Source of the DNA: Sphingobacterium spiritivorum
Lineage (GTDB): Bacteria > Bacteroidota > Bacteroidia > Sphingobacteriales > Sphingobacteriaceae
Assembly: GCF_016724845.1 (NCBI RefSeq)
Contig: NZ_CP068082.1
Location: forward strand, 2,356,001-2,420,000
Reading direction: 5' to 3'
DNA: 64,000 nucleotides
Shown: positions 17,717-27,800 of the stretch, one piece after another
How the letters are laid out: each line of letters begins with the position of its first letter
Position numbering within the stretch: the first letter of the stretch is position 1
Notes under the pieces: generated by a model
The model's input: only the letters and a program-made list of their open reading frames with translations
What the model was told of the DNA's origin: nothing
Database searches by the model: none
Made by a program: the position numbers and the translations under genes

Positions 17717-18742
17717 ATGAAATCAAGTTTAAAATTTTTGTCATTGAGCGTTGAACATTCGTTGAAGTTTGTTGTGGCTTCTATGTTTATCGTTTCAGCA
17801 TTTACATCCTGTAAACAACGGGATGACTGGCCGGTATTTGAGAAAAAGGAAGTTGTAGTGGAAAAAGATACCATTCCTCCTGATAATCAAATCGGTGTAT
17901 TGACTCAAAGTATTATTTCAAATACCGATATTATCAAGACATTTCGTCTGGATTCGACTACAACTGTTGCAGACGGGATCGTTCATACGCATATCCGTTA
18001 CCTCAACAGGTTGAATCTCCCTGTCAGTATGCATGTTCTGGAAATCGATTTGTCCAAACCTAAGCTTGCCGCTCAGGCGCTCGGTCCATTTAACGAGGTG
18101 CTTTATGCTACACAGATTTTACCTGAAATGGCTAAGTATAATGAGTCAGGATCAGGAGGTAAGATGATGGTTGCGATCAACGGAGATGCTGTATTGACTT
18201 CCGGAACAACGGTGAATGCGCCATCGGGGTCGTATATACGCTATGGAAGGCAGATCAAAACGAATACCACTACTGCGACTGCTTTTACTATTCCTTATTT
18301 TGCTGTTACAAAGGCCGGAGTGCCGTTTATCGGAAACAGACCAAGTGCAACTTATCCTGCGGAAGCGGTGGATCTGAATACCATTTATCATTTAGTTTCC
18401 GGGACAAACTGGCTTGTTTTTAACAATAATCTGATAACATCTACGACTGCTACAGTATCTGCTCGTACGGCAATTGGGATTAATGCAGATAAAAAAGTTA
18501 TCTGCGTAGTAGTAGATGGCGGAGATGATGCCTTTTCTACAGGAATCACACTGAATGATCTGGGCATAGTCATGAAAACTCTGGGATCCAGCAGAGCATT
18601 TTTTACGAATGGAGGCAATTTTTCTGCTATGGTTAAGAGAAAGGAAGACGCAAAAGGTCTGCGTTGGGATATGTTGAACAGACCGGTTAATAAAACCGGA
18701 TCTGCCACAGCGAATGGAATCGGATTTGTGCTGCGGCCATAA
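17717..18742 (+). CDS. Phosphodiester glycosidase-family (NAGPA domain) lipoprotein (PUL B)
   Basis: 341 residues, lipobox SAFTSC after an N-terminal hydrophobic stretch. The catalytic domain (about 75-340) matches the NAGPA family: LEIDLSKPKLAAQALG, MMVAINGDAV, RTAIGINADKKVICVVVDGG, TLNDLGIVMKTLGSSRAFFTNGG. The human member removes GlcNAc from GlcNAc-1-phosphodiesters; bacterial ones are thought to cleave sugar-phosphodiester bonds in wall or capsule glycans. The loop that usually reads DGGGSSTM reads NGGNFSAM here, so substrate or activity may differ. It is the last gene of PUL B and its only enzyme; a strong terminator follows. Confidence 0.82.
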   Translation: MKSSLKFLSLSVEHSLKFVVASMFIVSAFTSCKQRDDWPVFEKKEVVVEKDTIPPDNQIGVLTQSIISNTDIIKTFRLDSTTTVADGIVHTHIRYLNRLNLPVSMHVLEIDLSKPKLAAQALGPFNEVLYATQILPEMAKYNESGSGGKMMVAINGDAVLTSGTTVNAPSGSYIRYGRQIKTNTTTATAFTIPYFAVTKAGVPFIGNRPSATYPAEAVDLNTIYHLVSGTNWLVFNNNLITSTTATVSARTAIGINADKKVICVVVDGGDDAFSTGITLNDLGIVMKTLGSSRAFFTNGGNFSAMVKRKEDAKGLRWDMLNRPVNKTGSATANGIGFVLRP

Positions 18743-18765
18743 TAAGTTTAACGTTTATAGTATAG

Positions 18766-18794
18766 GCGGGCAGATATTCTGCCCGCTTTTTTTG
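18766..18794 (+). terminator. Rho-independent terminator of PUL B
   Basis: Nine-base-pair GC-rich stem (GCGGGCAGA/TCTGCCCGC) with a three-base loop and a T7 tract, 24 bases after the glycosidase stop. Confidence 0.92.
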
Positions 18795-18796
18795 TT

Positions 18797-18841
18797 AAGA
18801 ACGCTGTTATGTTCTTGTTTTTGCGTTTTATTGCAGACTTT
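18797..18841 (+). promoter_or_regulatory. PUL C upstream control region: dyad plus degenerate TGCG repeat
   Basis: AAGAAC (18797) and GTTCTT (18811) form an inverted repeat across eight bases. Just after it, TGCGTTTTATTGCAGACTTT (18822-18841) resembles the motif upstream of PULs D and E (TGCG then TGCA at a 10-bp period; the first eight bases are identical to the PUL E copy). It lies 185-204 bp before the PUL C susC. Weakest of the four copies. Confidence 0.35.
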
Positions 18842-19025
18842 AAGGTTTAATTTGAGGTATAATTGTGTTATTTTGTCTCGAATTTAAATAAAAGAAGCAA
18901 AATAGTGCAGTTTTAGAAAATAAATTGCTAAAATTGTAAAGGACATTGTCCTGTTTATACTGACCAGACTATATTACATGCTTATTATCTAAACTTATTT
19001 ATAAACCATAAACAAACTGTCAAAC

Positions 19026-22000
19026 ATGAAGAGAAAATTACTCTTATTATTTTTTTGGCTGATGCTTATTTCAGTCAATTTGATGGCGCAGCAGAAAACG
19101 ATCTCCGGGAAAGTTACCAATTCCGCAGACGGGGCGCCGTTGTCCAGTGTGACTGTTCTTGTCAAAGGAAAGTCTGTAACCACAAAAACGGATCCGGATG
19201 GTAGCTTTACAATCCAGGCAAGTCCAGGCGATGTACTGATCTTCCGTTCTGTAGGGTCCAAAGAAGTCCAGCAAACAGTAGGGTCTTCAAATACGGTTTC
19301 TGTGTCTATGTCCGGTTCGGAGGAAGCTCTTGAAGAAGTAGTAGTAACAGCGATGGGTATCAAAAAAGAGAAAAAGGCATTGGGATATGCTGTTCAGGAT
19401 ATTAAATCGGATGAATTAATGCGAAATAAGAATCCAAATGTTATTAACTCCCTTAATGGTAAGATCGCAGGGGTAAATGTTACGAATTCGGGTGGATCTC
19501 CAGGTGCTTCTGCATCTATCATCATTCGTGGAGGAACTTCATTAGAGCGTGATAATCAACCTTTATTTGTGATTGACGGGATGCCAATGGATAACTCAAC
19601 AGGGCAAGGAGATAATTCTGCTTTTGACGGTAATACAAATATTTCAACAACAAATGGTAACCGTGCATTAGATTTGAACCCGGAAGATATAGAATCAATC
19701 TCGGTATTAAAGGGGCCTGCGGCGGCGGCATTATACGGTTTGAGGGCAGCAGCTGGTGCAGTTGTCATTACAACCAAACGTGGTAAAGAAGGATCTGCAA
19801 CAATAGGTGTTAACTCTCGTTTTGGAGCGAATTGGGTGAATCGTCTACCAGAGCTTCAATCCAAATACAAGCAAGGGTCTAATTACAAGGGAAATAAAAT
19901 TACGGATAATACTTATTTATCATGGGGTGATGCGTTCGCTCAGGGTGAAACGATATATAATAACTTAGAAGATTTTTATCAGACAGCTACAAGTTTTGAT
20001 AATTCCTTTAACGTGTCAGGTGGAAATGCTAATGGCAATTTTTATTTATCCGGTTCTAATCTTGATCAATCAGGTATCGTGCCGACAACTGATTTTAAAA
20101 GGACAACTTTTCGTTTTAATGGAGAGCAAAAGGTAGGTGTATTTACGTTCGGAGCGAATGCTTCTTATTCTCATAGTACTACACAAAAGACGTTGACAGG
20201 TTCAGGTCTTTGGGGAGGATCGGGAATGGGTTATATGGAGTCTATTTTGGCATTCCCCCGCAATGTGGATATGAAGAATTGGATTGACCCAAGTGGGAAA
20301 CAGATCTTGTTATTACCTAATGTCGCTTTGCAGGATAATGTAGACAATCCATACTGGACAATTAACAAAAATCCGCAAAATGATAAAACAAACCGTTTCT
20401 TAGGAAATGTGTATGCAAATGTGAAAATCACAGATTGGCTGGATGCTACTTATAAATTAGGCGTTGATAATTATACGACCAATTTCAGATCTATTCTTAC
20501 ACCAGGTTCAGCAGTAAAAGAAGCCTGGCAGAAAGGTATGCTCTCTGAAAATGTGAGACAATACAACTATATCAATTCTAACTTTATGTTGAACTTTCAT
20601 AAAGAGTTCGCAAAGGATTGGGATCTGAATTTCTTGTTGGGTACAACTGCGGAAGATACACGTATACAAGCTAATTCTATGCGGGCTGAGCAGTTTTCTA
20701 TACCTAACTTTGAAAGTATAAATAATGCAGATCCTAAGAACCGATACCTGAATGAGGTGATTACAAATAAGCGCCTTTTAGGTGTGTACGGAGATTTACG
20801 TATAGGGTATAAAAATTTATTGTTTTTAAGTGCTACAGGCCGTAATGACTGGTCTTCTACATTACCCATTCAAAACAGATCCTTCTTTTACCCTTCATTC
20901 TCGGGAAGTTTGATCTTCACGGAGTTAATGGAGAAAAATGATATTTTATCTTATGGAAAGCTAAGAGCTTCATGGGCTCAGGTGGGTAAAGATGCGCCTC
21001 CATATCAGACAAATACTTATTTGAAGGATATTCAATTAACCATTGGGGGAGGTTTTAGAAATGAGTGGACCCGTGGAAATGACCAGTTGAAACCCGAAAC
21101 TACAACTTCGTTTGAAGTAGGTACCGACCTGAGATTATTCAGCAATAAGTTAGGTTTGGAATTTACATATTACAAAAACAACTCTAAAGATCAGATTCTG
21201 CAGCCTCGTGTTTCGAATGCTACAGGATATATCTTAAGCTATGTTAATACAGGAGAGATTGAAAATAAAGGGATCGAGGTCTCTATTAATACAAGCCCGA
21301 TTAAGAAAGAAAACTTTAAATGGGATTTAGCATTAAACTTCTCTCATAATAACGGTGTTGTTAAATCTTTACCTGCTGCTTTGCCAATTTTGTATGTGAC
21401 TGATGTGCAGGTTGGTAATGGTAAGGCTGCTTCATTCGGTAATGGAGATTTTATGGGGATAAGTGGATCCATCTGGCAAAAGGATGCTAACGGAAATCTA
21501 TTGTTAGACTGGAAGACAGGTTATCCTTTGACTTCTACAACAGCAACATATCCTATAGGAAACCGCGAACCGGATTTTATTGGTGGTCTTAATAATACAT
21601 TTACTTATAAAAACTGGGAGCTTTCTTTCTTGTTTGATTTCAGAAAAGGAGGTGATATTCTTAATAGTACGGAATATCTGTTGACGGCTAACGGAATGAG
21701 TAAGAACACTGAAAACAGAGGGGAAAAAATATCATTTACAGGTATGGGATTAAATCCTGATACTAAGCAATATGAACAAATTACCCGTGAAGTCCTGGCT
21801 ACTGAAGAGTATTACAGGGATATATATTCCTTAAATACACCTCATTTTGTGGAGAAAGTAAACTGGTTGCGTCTGAGATCCCTTAGCTTGACTTATAGTT
21901 TGCCTTCTGCCTTATTAAATCGCTCTAAAATTTTTAAAGCAGCTTCTGTTACAGCGATCGGAACCAATCTTTGGTTGTTGACGAATTATTCCGGAATGGA

Positions 22001-22115
22001 CCCTGAAGTCAGTGCTGCTGGTGCAGGTGTGATTGGCTCAGGATCTGTTGGTGTAGACTACGCAGGTGTACCTGCCACTGCAGGAGTAACGTTTGGTTTA
22101 AATCTTAAGTTCTAA
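19026..22115 (+). CDS. SusC-family TonB-dependent transporter (PUL C)
   Basis: 1029 residues. Signal peptide (1-21, ending MAQQ), regulatory-like Ig domain (GKVTNSADGAPLSSVTV), TonB-box-like EEVVVTAMG (about 103-111), plug with FVIDGMPMDNS and PEDIESISVLKGPAAAALYG, barrel ending FGLNLKF. After the first 350 bp the codons lean more to TTA/TTG leucine and A/T-ending forms than in the flanking susC genes, which may mean separate acquisition or a recombinant gene. No enzyme gene follows in the operon apart from the separately expressed amidase beyond the terminator. Confidence 0.95.
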   Translation: MKRKLLLLFFWLMLISVNLMAQQKTISGKVTNSADGAPLSSVTVLVKGKSVTTKTDPDGSFTIQASPGDVLIFRSVGSKEVQQTVGSSNTVSVSMSGSEEALEEVVVTAMGIKKEKKALGYAVQDIKSDELMRNKNPNVINSLNGKIAGVNVTNSGGSPGASASIIIRGGTSLERDNQPLFVIDGMPMDNSTGQGDNSAFDGNTNISTTNGNRALDLNPEDIESISVLKGPAAAALYGLRAAAGAVVITTKRGKEGSATIGVNSRFGANWVNRLPELQSKYKQGSNYKGNKITDNTYLSWGDAFAQGETIYNNLEDFYQTATSFDNSFNVSGGNANGNFYLSGSNLDQSGIVPTTDFKRTTFRFNGEQKVGVFTFGANASYSHSTTQKTLTGSGLWGGSGMGYMESILAFPRNVDMKNWIDPSGKQILLLPNVALQDNVDNPYWTINKNPQNDKTNRFLGNVYANVKITDWLDATYKLGVDNYTTNFRSILTPGSAVKEAWQKGMLSENVRQYNYINSNFMLNFHKEFAKDWDLNFLLGTTAEDTRIQANSMRAEQFSIPNFESINNADPKNRYLNEVITNKRLLGVYGDLRIGYKNLLFLSATGRNDWSSTLPIQNRSFFYPSFSGSLIFTELMEKNDILSYGKLRASWAQVGKDAPPYQTNTYLKDIQLTIGGGFRNEWTRGNDQLKPETTTSFEVGTDLRLFSNKLGLEFTYYKNNSKDQILQPRVSNATGYILSYVNTGEIENKGIEVSINTSPIKKENFKWDLALNFSHNNGVVKSLPAALPILYVTDVQVGNGKAASFGNGDFMGISGSIWQKDANGNLLLDWKTGYPLTSTTATYPIGNREPDFIGGLNNTFTYKNWELSFLFDFRKGGDILNSTEYLLTANGMSKNTENRGEKISFTGMGLNPDTKQYEQITREVLATEEYYRDIYSLNTPHFVEKVNWLRLRSLSLTYSLPSALLNRSKIFKAASVTAIGTNLWLLTNYSGMDPEVSAAGAGVIGSGSVGVDYAGVPATAGVTFGLNLKF

Positions 22116-22119
22116 TACA

Positions 22120-23760
22120 ATGAAAAAAATTATATATATAGCAACAGTTTTGTCTGCATTGTCTTTAAGTGCCTGCAGCAAATGGCTTGATGTTAATGAT
22201 AACCCTAATTCCGCAAACGCAACTGTGCCTACTGCGGAGCAAAGGTTGCCGCCTATATTGGCGCAATTTGCTGATGGGTATGAAAGTGCGGGTACAAGAA
22301 CATCTTTTATTACCCAGCAGTTGGCAGTAGTCAATGCGAGTAACAACAACTGGAATATGACGCGTTGGAATCTGACTAATGCGGCAATAGGATGGCCATG
22401 GCAGGCCTGGTATGTAAATACTGCTGTCAATATACAGCCCATGATCGATGCCGCTAATAAAGTTGGAGCTAATCATTATGTGGGTGTTGCAAAGATCATG
22501 AAAGCCTGGGGTTTTGGCTACATGGTAGACTGTTATGGTATACTACCTTATGATGAATTTGATGTTGTTAATAATCTGACGCCTAAATTTGATGAAGGCG
22601 AGTATGTGTATAGCAAAATTTTGCCTTTGCTGGATGAAGCAATTGCTGATCTGAGTAAACCTCAGGACCAATTTGCACCGGATCTTAAGGTTGGAGATAC
22701 GTATAATCTGGGAGATGTGCAGAAATGGATTAAGTTAGCATACGGACTTAAAGCCCGTTTTTTAAATCATTTGAGTAAAAGACCGAATTATGATCCGGAT
22801 CAGATTTTGGATTTATTAACAAAGGCTCCAACTTCAAGTGCAGACGGTACAATTTATCAATATGTGGATGAAAGTGTCAATAATGTGTCTGATAACTCAA
22901 AAGCTTCCTTGCAGTGGACAAATACGGGTACTACTGCGCGGATTACTAAGTTTTATTATGATTATATTACCAATAACTATACAAATGCACCGACAGGAGC
23001 TAATAATATGGTTGATCCCCGGTTAGACTTATTAGTTCCTAGGATGGATAATGGGACAGGTACTTTAGTGCGAACTAAAGCAGTAGATATGCAGTCGGCC
23101 TTACCTAATACAGGCCCGGTTGCTGTTACATTTAATGAAAAGACAAATAAGTTTTCTCATGCAGATTCTGTTTACATCTCCTTGAGAAGTGCAAAAGCAA
23201 CGACAAGCGGTCGGGTATTGTCAACCGGTACCTGGTATACACAAAAAGGTGGAAAAGGACTTTTGCTGACAGGAGCTGAAATGAAATTTATTGAAGCTGA
23301 AATTCGTTTCAAAAAAGGGCAAACTGCTCAGGCTTTGCAAGCGTATAAAGATGGTATCAAAATTCATATGGAGATTATGGGGGTAACCGCTTTAAATGTT
23401 GCTAATTTTCTGAATAGCAGTTCTGTGATTCAGGATCCGGGCAAATTGACATTAAGCCATATTATGATTCAAAAGTATATTGCATTGTCTTATTCTCAGG
23501 AGCAATGGGCAGATATGAGAAGAATGGATTATTGTATGGATGCATCTGGCAATTACAATGAAGCTACAGGAATTTATAAAGGATTTAACCGACCTGGCCA
23601 CGTTTTTACTAATTCTTTTCCGGGACCAACAGATTGGCCAAGAAGATTTGCTATTGCTTCTTACGAGATTCAATATAATCTTGATCAGGTAACCAAAGCT
23701 GATCCTGATGCAGGTTTACCAACGTATATTACGAAGCCTGTATTTTGGGATAAGAAGTAA
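22120..23760 (+). CDS. SusD-like outer-membrane lipoprotein (PUL C)
   Basis: 546 residues; lipobox LSLSAC then SKWLDVNDNPNSAN, the usual start for this SusD-like group. It starts 4 bases after susC. The region RFLNHLSKRPNYDPD and the C-terminal QKYIALSYSQEQWADMRRMDY signature fit the family. A terminator 35 bases downstream shows that PUL C is a two-gene operon. Confidence 0.93.
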   Translation: MKKIIYIATVLSALSLSACSKWLDVNDNPNSANATVPTAEQRLPPILAQFADGYESAGTRTSFITQQLAVVNASNNNWNMTRWNLTNAAIGWPWQAWYVNTAVNIQPMIDAANKVGANHYVGVAKIMKAWGFGYMVDCYGILPYDEFDVVNNLTPKFDEGEYVYSKILPLLDEAIADLSKPQDQFAPDLKVGDTYNLGDVQKWIKLAYGLKARFLNHLSKRPNYDPDQILDLLTKAPTSSADGTIYQYVDESVNNVSDNSKASLQWTNTGTTARITKFYYDYITNNYTNAPTGANNMVDPRLDLLVPRMDNGTGTLVRTKAVDMQSALPNTGPVAVTFNEKTNKFSHADSVYISLRSAKATTSGRVLSTGTWYTQKGGKGLLLTGAEMKFIEAEIRFKKGQTAQALQAYKDGIKIHMEIMGVTALNVANFLNSSSVIQDPGKLTLSHIMIQKYIALSYSQEQWADMRRMDYCMDASGNYNEATGIYKGFNRPGHVFTNSFPGPTDWPRRFAIASYEIQYNLDQVTKADPDAGLPTYITKPVFWDKK

Positions 23761-23794
23761 GGGACATATTTCCAAAACTGATCTTATTTAGACT

Positions 23795-23832
23795 AAGCGA
23801 GGGTTGAATTTACATTCAGCCCTCGCTTTTTA
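23795..23832 (+). terminator. Rho-independent terminator of PUL C
   Basis: A 12-bp stem (GCGAGGGTTGAA/TTCAGCCCTCGC with one G-U pair), a six-base loop and a T-rich tail. Confidence 0.9.
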
Positions 23833-23850
23833 TTTTAATAGGTCTTAATA

Positions 23851-23858
23851 TATATTTG
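23851..23858 (+). promoter_or_regulatory. Putative -7 box for the amidase gene
   Basis: TATATTTG is an exact match to the Bacteroidota -7 consensus TAnnTTTG. It lies 27 bases before the amidase ATG and just after the PUL C terminator. A clear -33 TTG is not evident. Confidence 0.5.
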
Positions 23859-23884
23859 CTTTTATTATTTGTTAAATTTACGGG

Positions 23885-24538
23885 ATGAACAGATACCTTA
23901 TGTTGTTTTGTAGCTTCCTATGTACTACAGTACTTGCTGCACAAGCGCCAAAAATCATTCAAAAACCAATAACATGGAATGATGAGCGGGAAAAATTATC
24001 GCTGGAATACCTGAAAGTCCGGCATGGATTAGATCAGAAAAAAGCTGTTATAAAACCTCAGATCGTGGTCGTTCACTGGACCGCAAATAACAGCGTAAAA
24101 TCTACATTCAATGCTTTCAATCCGGTGCAGTTACCCGGCAGGCCCGAGCTTACCAAAGCCAGTAAACTTAATGTTTCTTCGCAGTACGTCATTGACCGGG
24201 ATGGTACGATCTATCAATTCTTACCGGATACCGTATTTGCAAGGCATACTATAGGTCTTAATTATTGTGCCATTGGTATCGAAAACATAGGAAGTGAGAA
24301 AAACCCGTTAACAGATGCACAATTGAAGGCCAATACACAACTTATTGATCTGTTATCGGAGAAGTATCCCATTGAACTCGTCATTGGGCATCTGGAATAC
24401 AAACAGTTTAAGAAAACCAAATGGTGGAAAGAAACGGACCCTAACTATATCACCGGAAAATCAGATCCGGGATTGGACTTTATGAAAAAACTGCGTTCCG
24501 GACTGAAAAACACAACCCTCAGAAAGCTCTCCTTTTAG
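23885..24538 (+). CDS. N-acetylmuramoyl-L-alanine amidase (Amidase_2 family), secreted
   Basis: 217 residues with a signal peptide (1-19, ending VLAAQA). The amidase_2 fold is shown by IVVVHWTAN with the first zinc His, SSQYVIDRDGTIYQF, ARHTIGLNYCAIGIENIG with a second His and the catalytic-type Glu, and KSDPGLDF (the third ligand position is usually His or Asp followed by Pro-Gly). It splits the bond between MurNAc and the stem peptide L-Ala in peptidoglycan fragments, probably in the periplasm. This would free glycan chains or MurNAc oligomers that the NamZ/MurQ route (PUL E) can use. It is a single-gene unit between two terminators with its own -7 box. Confidence 0.87.
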   Translation: MNRYLMLFCSFLCTTVLAAQAPKIIQKPITWNDEREKLSLEYLKVRHGLDQKKAVIKPQIVVVHWTANNSVKSTFNAFNPVQLPGRPELTKASKLNVSSQYVIDRDGTIYQFLPDTVFARHTIGLNYCAIGIENIGSEKNPLTDAQLKANTQLIDLLSEKYPIELVIGHLEYKQFKKTKWWKETDPNYITGKSDPGLDFMKKLRSGLKNTTLRKLSF

Positions 24539-24570
24539 CTTATACTGTTACTGTAACACAAAAATTACCT

Positions 24571-24597
24571 AAAAGTGTCTAAATGACACTTTTTTTG
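24571..24597 (+). terminator. Rho-independent terminator of the amidase gene
   Basis: AAAAGTGTC/GACACTTTT stem with a five-base loop and a T-run. Confidence 0.87.
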
Positions 24598-24649
24598 TTT
24601 TCTCTTCTTTCCTTTTTTGATTCAAATAATAAGATTTTAAACACGTTAA

Positions 24650-24669
24650 TGCGGTTTTGTGCGCATTTT
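24650..24669 (+). promoter_or_regulatory. TGCG direct-repeat motif, PUL D copy
   Basis: TGCGGTTTTGTGCGCATTTT, identical in 19 of 20 positions to 33049-33068 upstream of PUL E. TGCG recurs at 24660 (10-bp period), and the 3' half contains the dyad TGCGCA. It lies 189-208 bp before the PUL D susC and 40 bp before a -7 box, so an activator site is plausible. Confidence 0.6.
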
Positions 24670-24708
24670 AAATTATGCATTATTGCTGTTTAAAAACCTA
24701 TTCCATAC

Positions 24709-24716
24709 TATTTTTG
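24709..24716 (+). promoter_or_regulatory. Putative -7 promoter box of PUL D
   Basis: TATTTTTG matches TAnnTTTG exactly. The rest of the 319-bp gap (24539-24857) holds the amidase terminator, a small dyad (TGTTACTGTAACA, 24545-24557), the TGCG motif and an AT-rich leader without ORFs. Confidence 0.45.
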
Positions 24717-24857
24717 CATGTTTTGGCTGGTTTTAATTGATGGTTTTGTTTTCTAAACTCAAAATCTTTATTATTTTTATCACGTTTTGCCAATTAACCG
24801 ACATGAAAACGCAAAACCAATTTAACAACTACTAAAGAATAAACTAATTTTTTCACT

Positions 24858-27800
24858 ATGAGAAAACATCTACTATTGCTGCTGGCAATGCTAGTGTGCC
24901 TTTTGGATGTGGTAACTGCTCAGGAGCTAACAATTTCTGGTTTAGTCACATCGCAGGAGGATGGAAAACCTATTTTGGGCGCTTCAATTAAAGTCGTAGG
25001 TACTGCTGTAGGAGCAGTGACCGATGCAGGTGGTAAGTATAAGATCAAGGCTGCTAAAGGGCAGACTCTTTCTTTTAGTTACATTGGAATGTTGCCTGTC
25101 ACACGTGTGGTCGGCGAATCTTCTACTATAGACATTGCTTTGTCGCCCGACATGAAAGGTCTGGATGAGGTAGTGGTTACAGCAATGGGAATTGAGCGTA
25201 ATAAAAAGAGCCTTACCTATTCCGTGCAGACTGTAAAAGGAGACGATCTCCGGGATGCCAATCAATCGAATGTCCTGAATGCATTACAAGGGCAGATCGC
25301 AGGAGCGCAGATCTCATCTTCCGGAGGTTCGCCGGGACTACCTACAGAAATTATCCTTCGGGGATCAAGTACACTTACAGGAGACAACCAGCCCCTGATG
25401 ATCGTGGATGGTATCCGTGTGAGTAATTCTTCCGCTAATGGAACGGTCAACCGGATTGCGGATTTTAATCCTGCCGATATTGAGGATATTTCCATATTGA
25501 AAGGAGCGGCTGCGGCAGCACTTTATGGTATTGATGCCGCTTCCGGTGCAATCATTATTACAACTAAAAAAGGAAAAGCCGGAGCGATGCAGATCAACGG
25601 TTCGTACAAGGCGTTTGTCGAGACTATGGGGCGTACACCTCGTCAGCAAGGGATTTATACTACCGGAACAGGAGGAGTATATGATGAAACCTCAGGAAGT
25701 TCATGGGGTCGGAAATTTAGATATGATGAGACCGTGTACAATAATATAGATCGCTTCTTTCAGACAGCGCTGACACATGATGTCAACCTGAATGTCAATG
25801 GGGGTAGTGAGAAATTAAATTACTATATGTCCGGAGGATACCGCAATGCCGGATCTATGGTGCCGAATACGGAGCAGGAAAAAATCAACTTCCTGTTGAA
25901 AGGAACGGCTAAATTAAGTTCGAAACTGGAACTGACCACATCTGCAAATTACATCAAAAACAATATTCAGGAAGGTCTGGGGGGAGTAAACTCTGGTGGA
26001 TGGATCAATAGTATTCTGACTTATCCGCTCAGATACGATATCCTTTCGTATCAGAAACCAAATGGAGAACCCTTGTATTCGTATATTGAGGCAGAAGATG
26101 ATGGGCGTAATGCGATGATCTCACCTATGTGGGGTGTAATGCGTAATCCGCGAAACAACGATGTGGAACGTTTTGTCGTCAATGGAAGAATCGATTACAA
26201 AGTTGCAGACTGGGTAAGACTTTCGTATCAATTGGGACAGGATTTTACAGCATCCAAATACCGGATTATCACTACGCCGGGAACTCCGGGAACCTACTTT
26301 GATGGCCGGGTTTCAGAATCCAATACAAATACAAAATATACAACGTCGATATTCAATGCCACATTTGACCGTAAATTCTATAATGACTTCCGTGCCACGT
26401 TGATCTTGGGAGGAACAAGCGATTATTTTGATAGTAAAGGTGTCGGCTATATGGGCGAAAGCCTGCTCGTAAGGGATATCTTCTCTCCGAATGTCGTGGA
26501 GCGTGAAAACCTTAGCCTTACAGACACTTGGTCCAGACGTCAGCGTTATGCAATCTATGGAGATTTCAAACTGGAATATAAAAACATCGTTTCTGTTGGG
26601 GTAACCGGACGTAATGACTGGTCTTCCACTTTACCTAAAAATGCACGGTCATTCTATTCTCCATCCTACTCCGGTAGTTTTAGTTATAGCGAACTGTTTG
26701 ATCATGATTCCTGGTTTGGTAAAGTACGTGTGAGTTATGCCAAAGTAGGTAAGGATGCTCCTATTTATCGTACCAATACCAATCTGGTACAAGCGCAGAC
26801 ACAGGGAGGCGGATTCGTGACCAGTGCTACAGGAGGTAATCCGGACCTGAGACCGGAGAAAACCAGTGAATTTGAGATCGGATCAGAATTAAGTTTGTTT
26901 AAAAACCGACTGAATCTGGATTTGACCTACTATGAGCGTAAGAGTATTGATATGATTATGACTCCACGCGTGCCTCTGCCTTCAGGATATGTTATTATGA
27001 CTTTCAATGCAGGTTCACTGCGTAATCGTGGAATCGAAGCTTCCCTTAGCGGAACGCCAATTAAAAAAGATGATTTTACATGGTCATCAACACTAAACGC
27101 ATGGCGTAATACTTCGAAAATGTTAGAATTTGCGGGAGATATCGTGACATTCAAGTACACCAATGCACAACTTACTGCCGGTACAGCCGCAACGACACTT
27201 AATGATGCCGTGTTGGGAATTGTGGGTACTGATTATAAAAGAACAGATGAAGGGTATGTTGTTGTAAATGCAGAGGGTTACCCGATCATAGATTCTAAAG
27301 AAAAGTATATCGGTAACCGCGAACCTGAATTTAATATCGGTTGGATGAACAAGTTTCGGTATAAAGATGTCAGTCTTTCTTTTCTGTGGGATTTCAGATT
27401 CGGAGGAGATATTCTGAATGCCAGCCGTCAGCGCATGATGTCTGTAGGTACAGCATATGATATCGGAGAATGGAGAGATAAAGAGTTTGTGTTCAATGGT
27501 GTTGTGCAGCAAAATGACGGAACGTATGTCAAGAATGAGAAATCCGTCGTGATGGATTACAGTTACTTTGCAAACAACTACTATCAGGTAGGAACCAACT
27601 TTGTTGAAAAAGTGAACTGGGCTCGTGTGCGTTATATCACATTAAGCTATGCATTGCCGAAGATGTGGTCCAAACGATTGGGTGTAAATAATCTGAGTCT
27701 GGAACTGTCTGCGCAGAATCCTTTCGTTATTACTAATTATTCGGGAGGAGATCCGGAGGTAAACAGTGCCGGACCAAATGCAGGTGGCTCGGGAGCCAGT

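Noticed and set aside
24545..24557. TGTTACTGTAACA dyad as a PUL D operator.
   Set aside because: It is only 13 bases, lies directly after the amidase stop and before that gene's terminator, so it is more likely part of the amidase 3' end.
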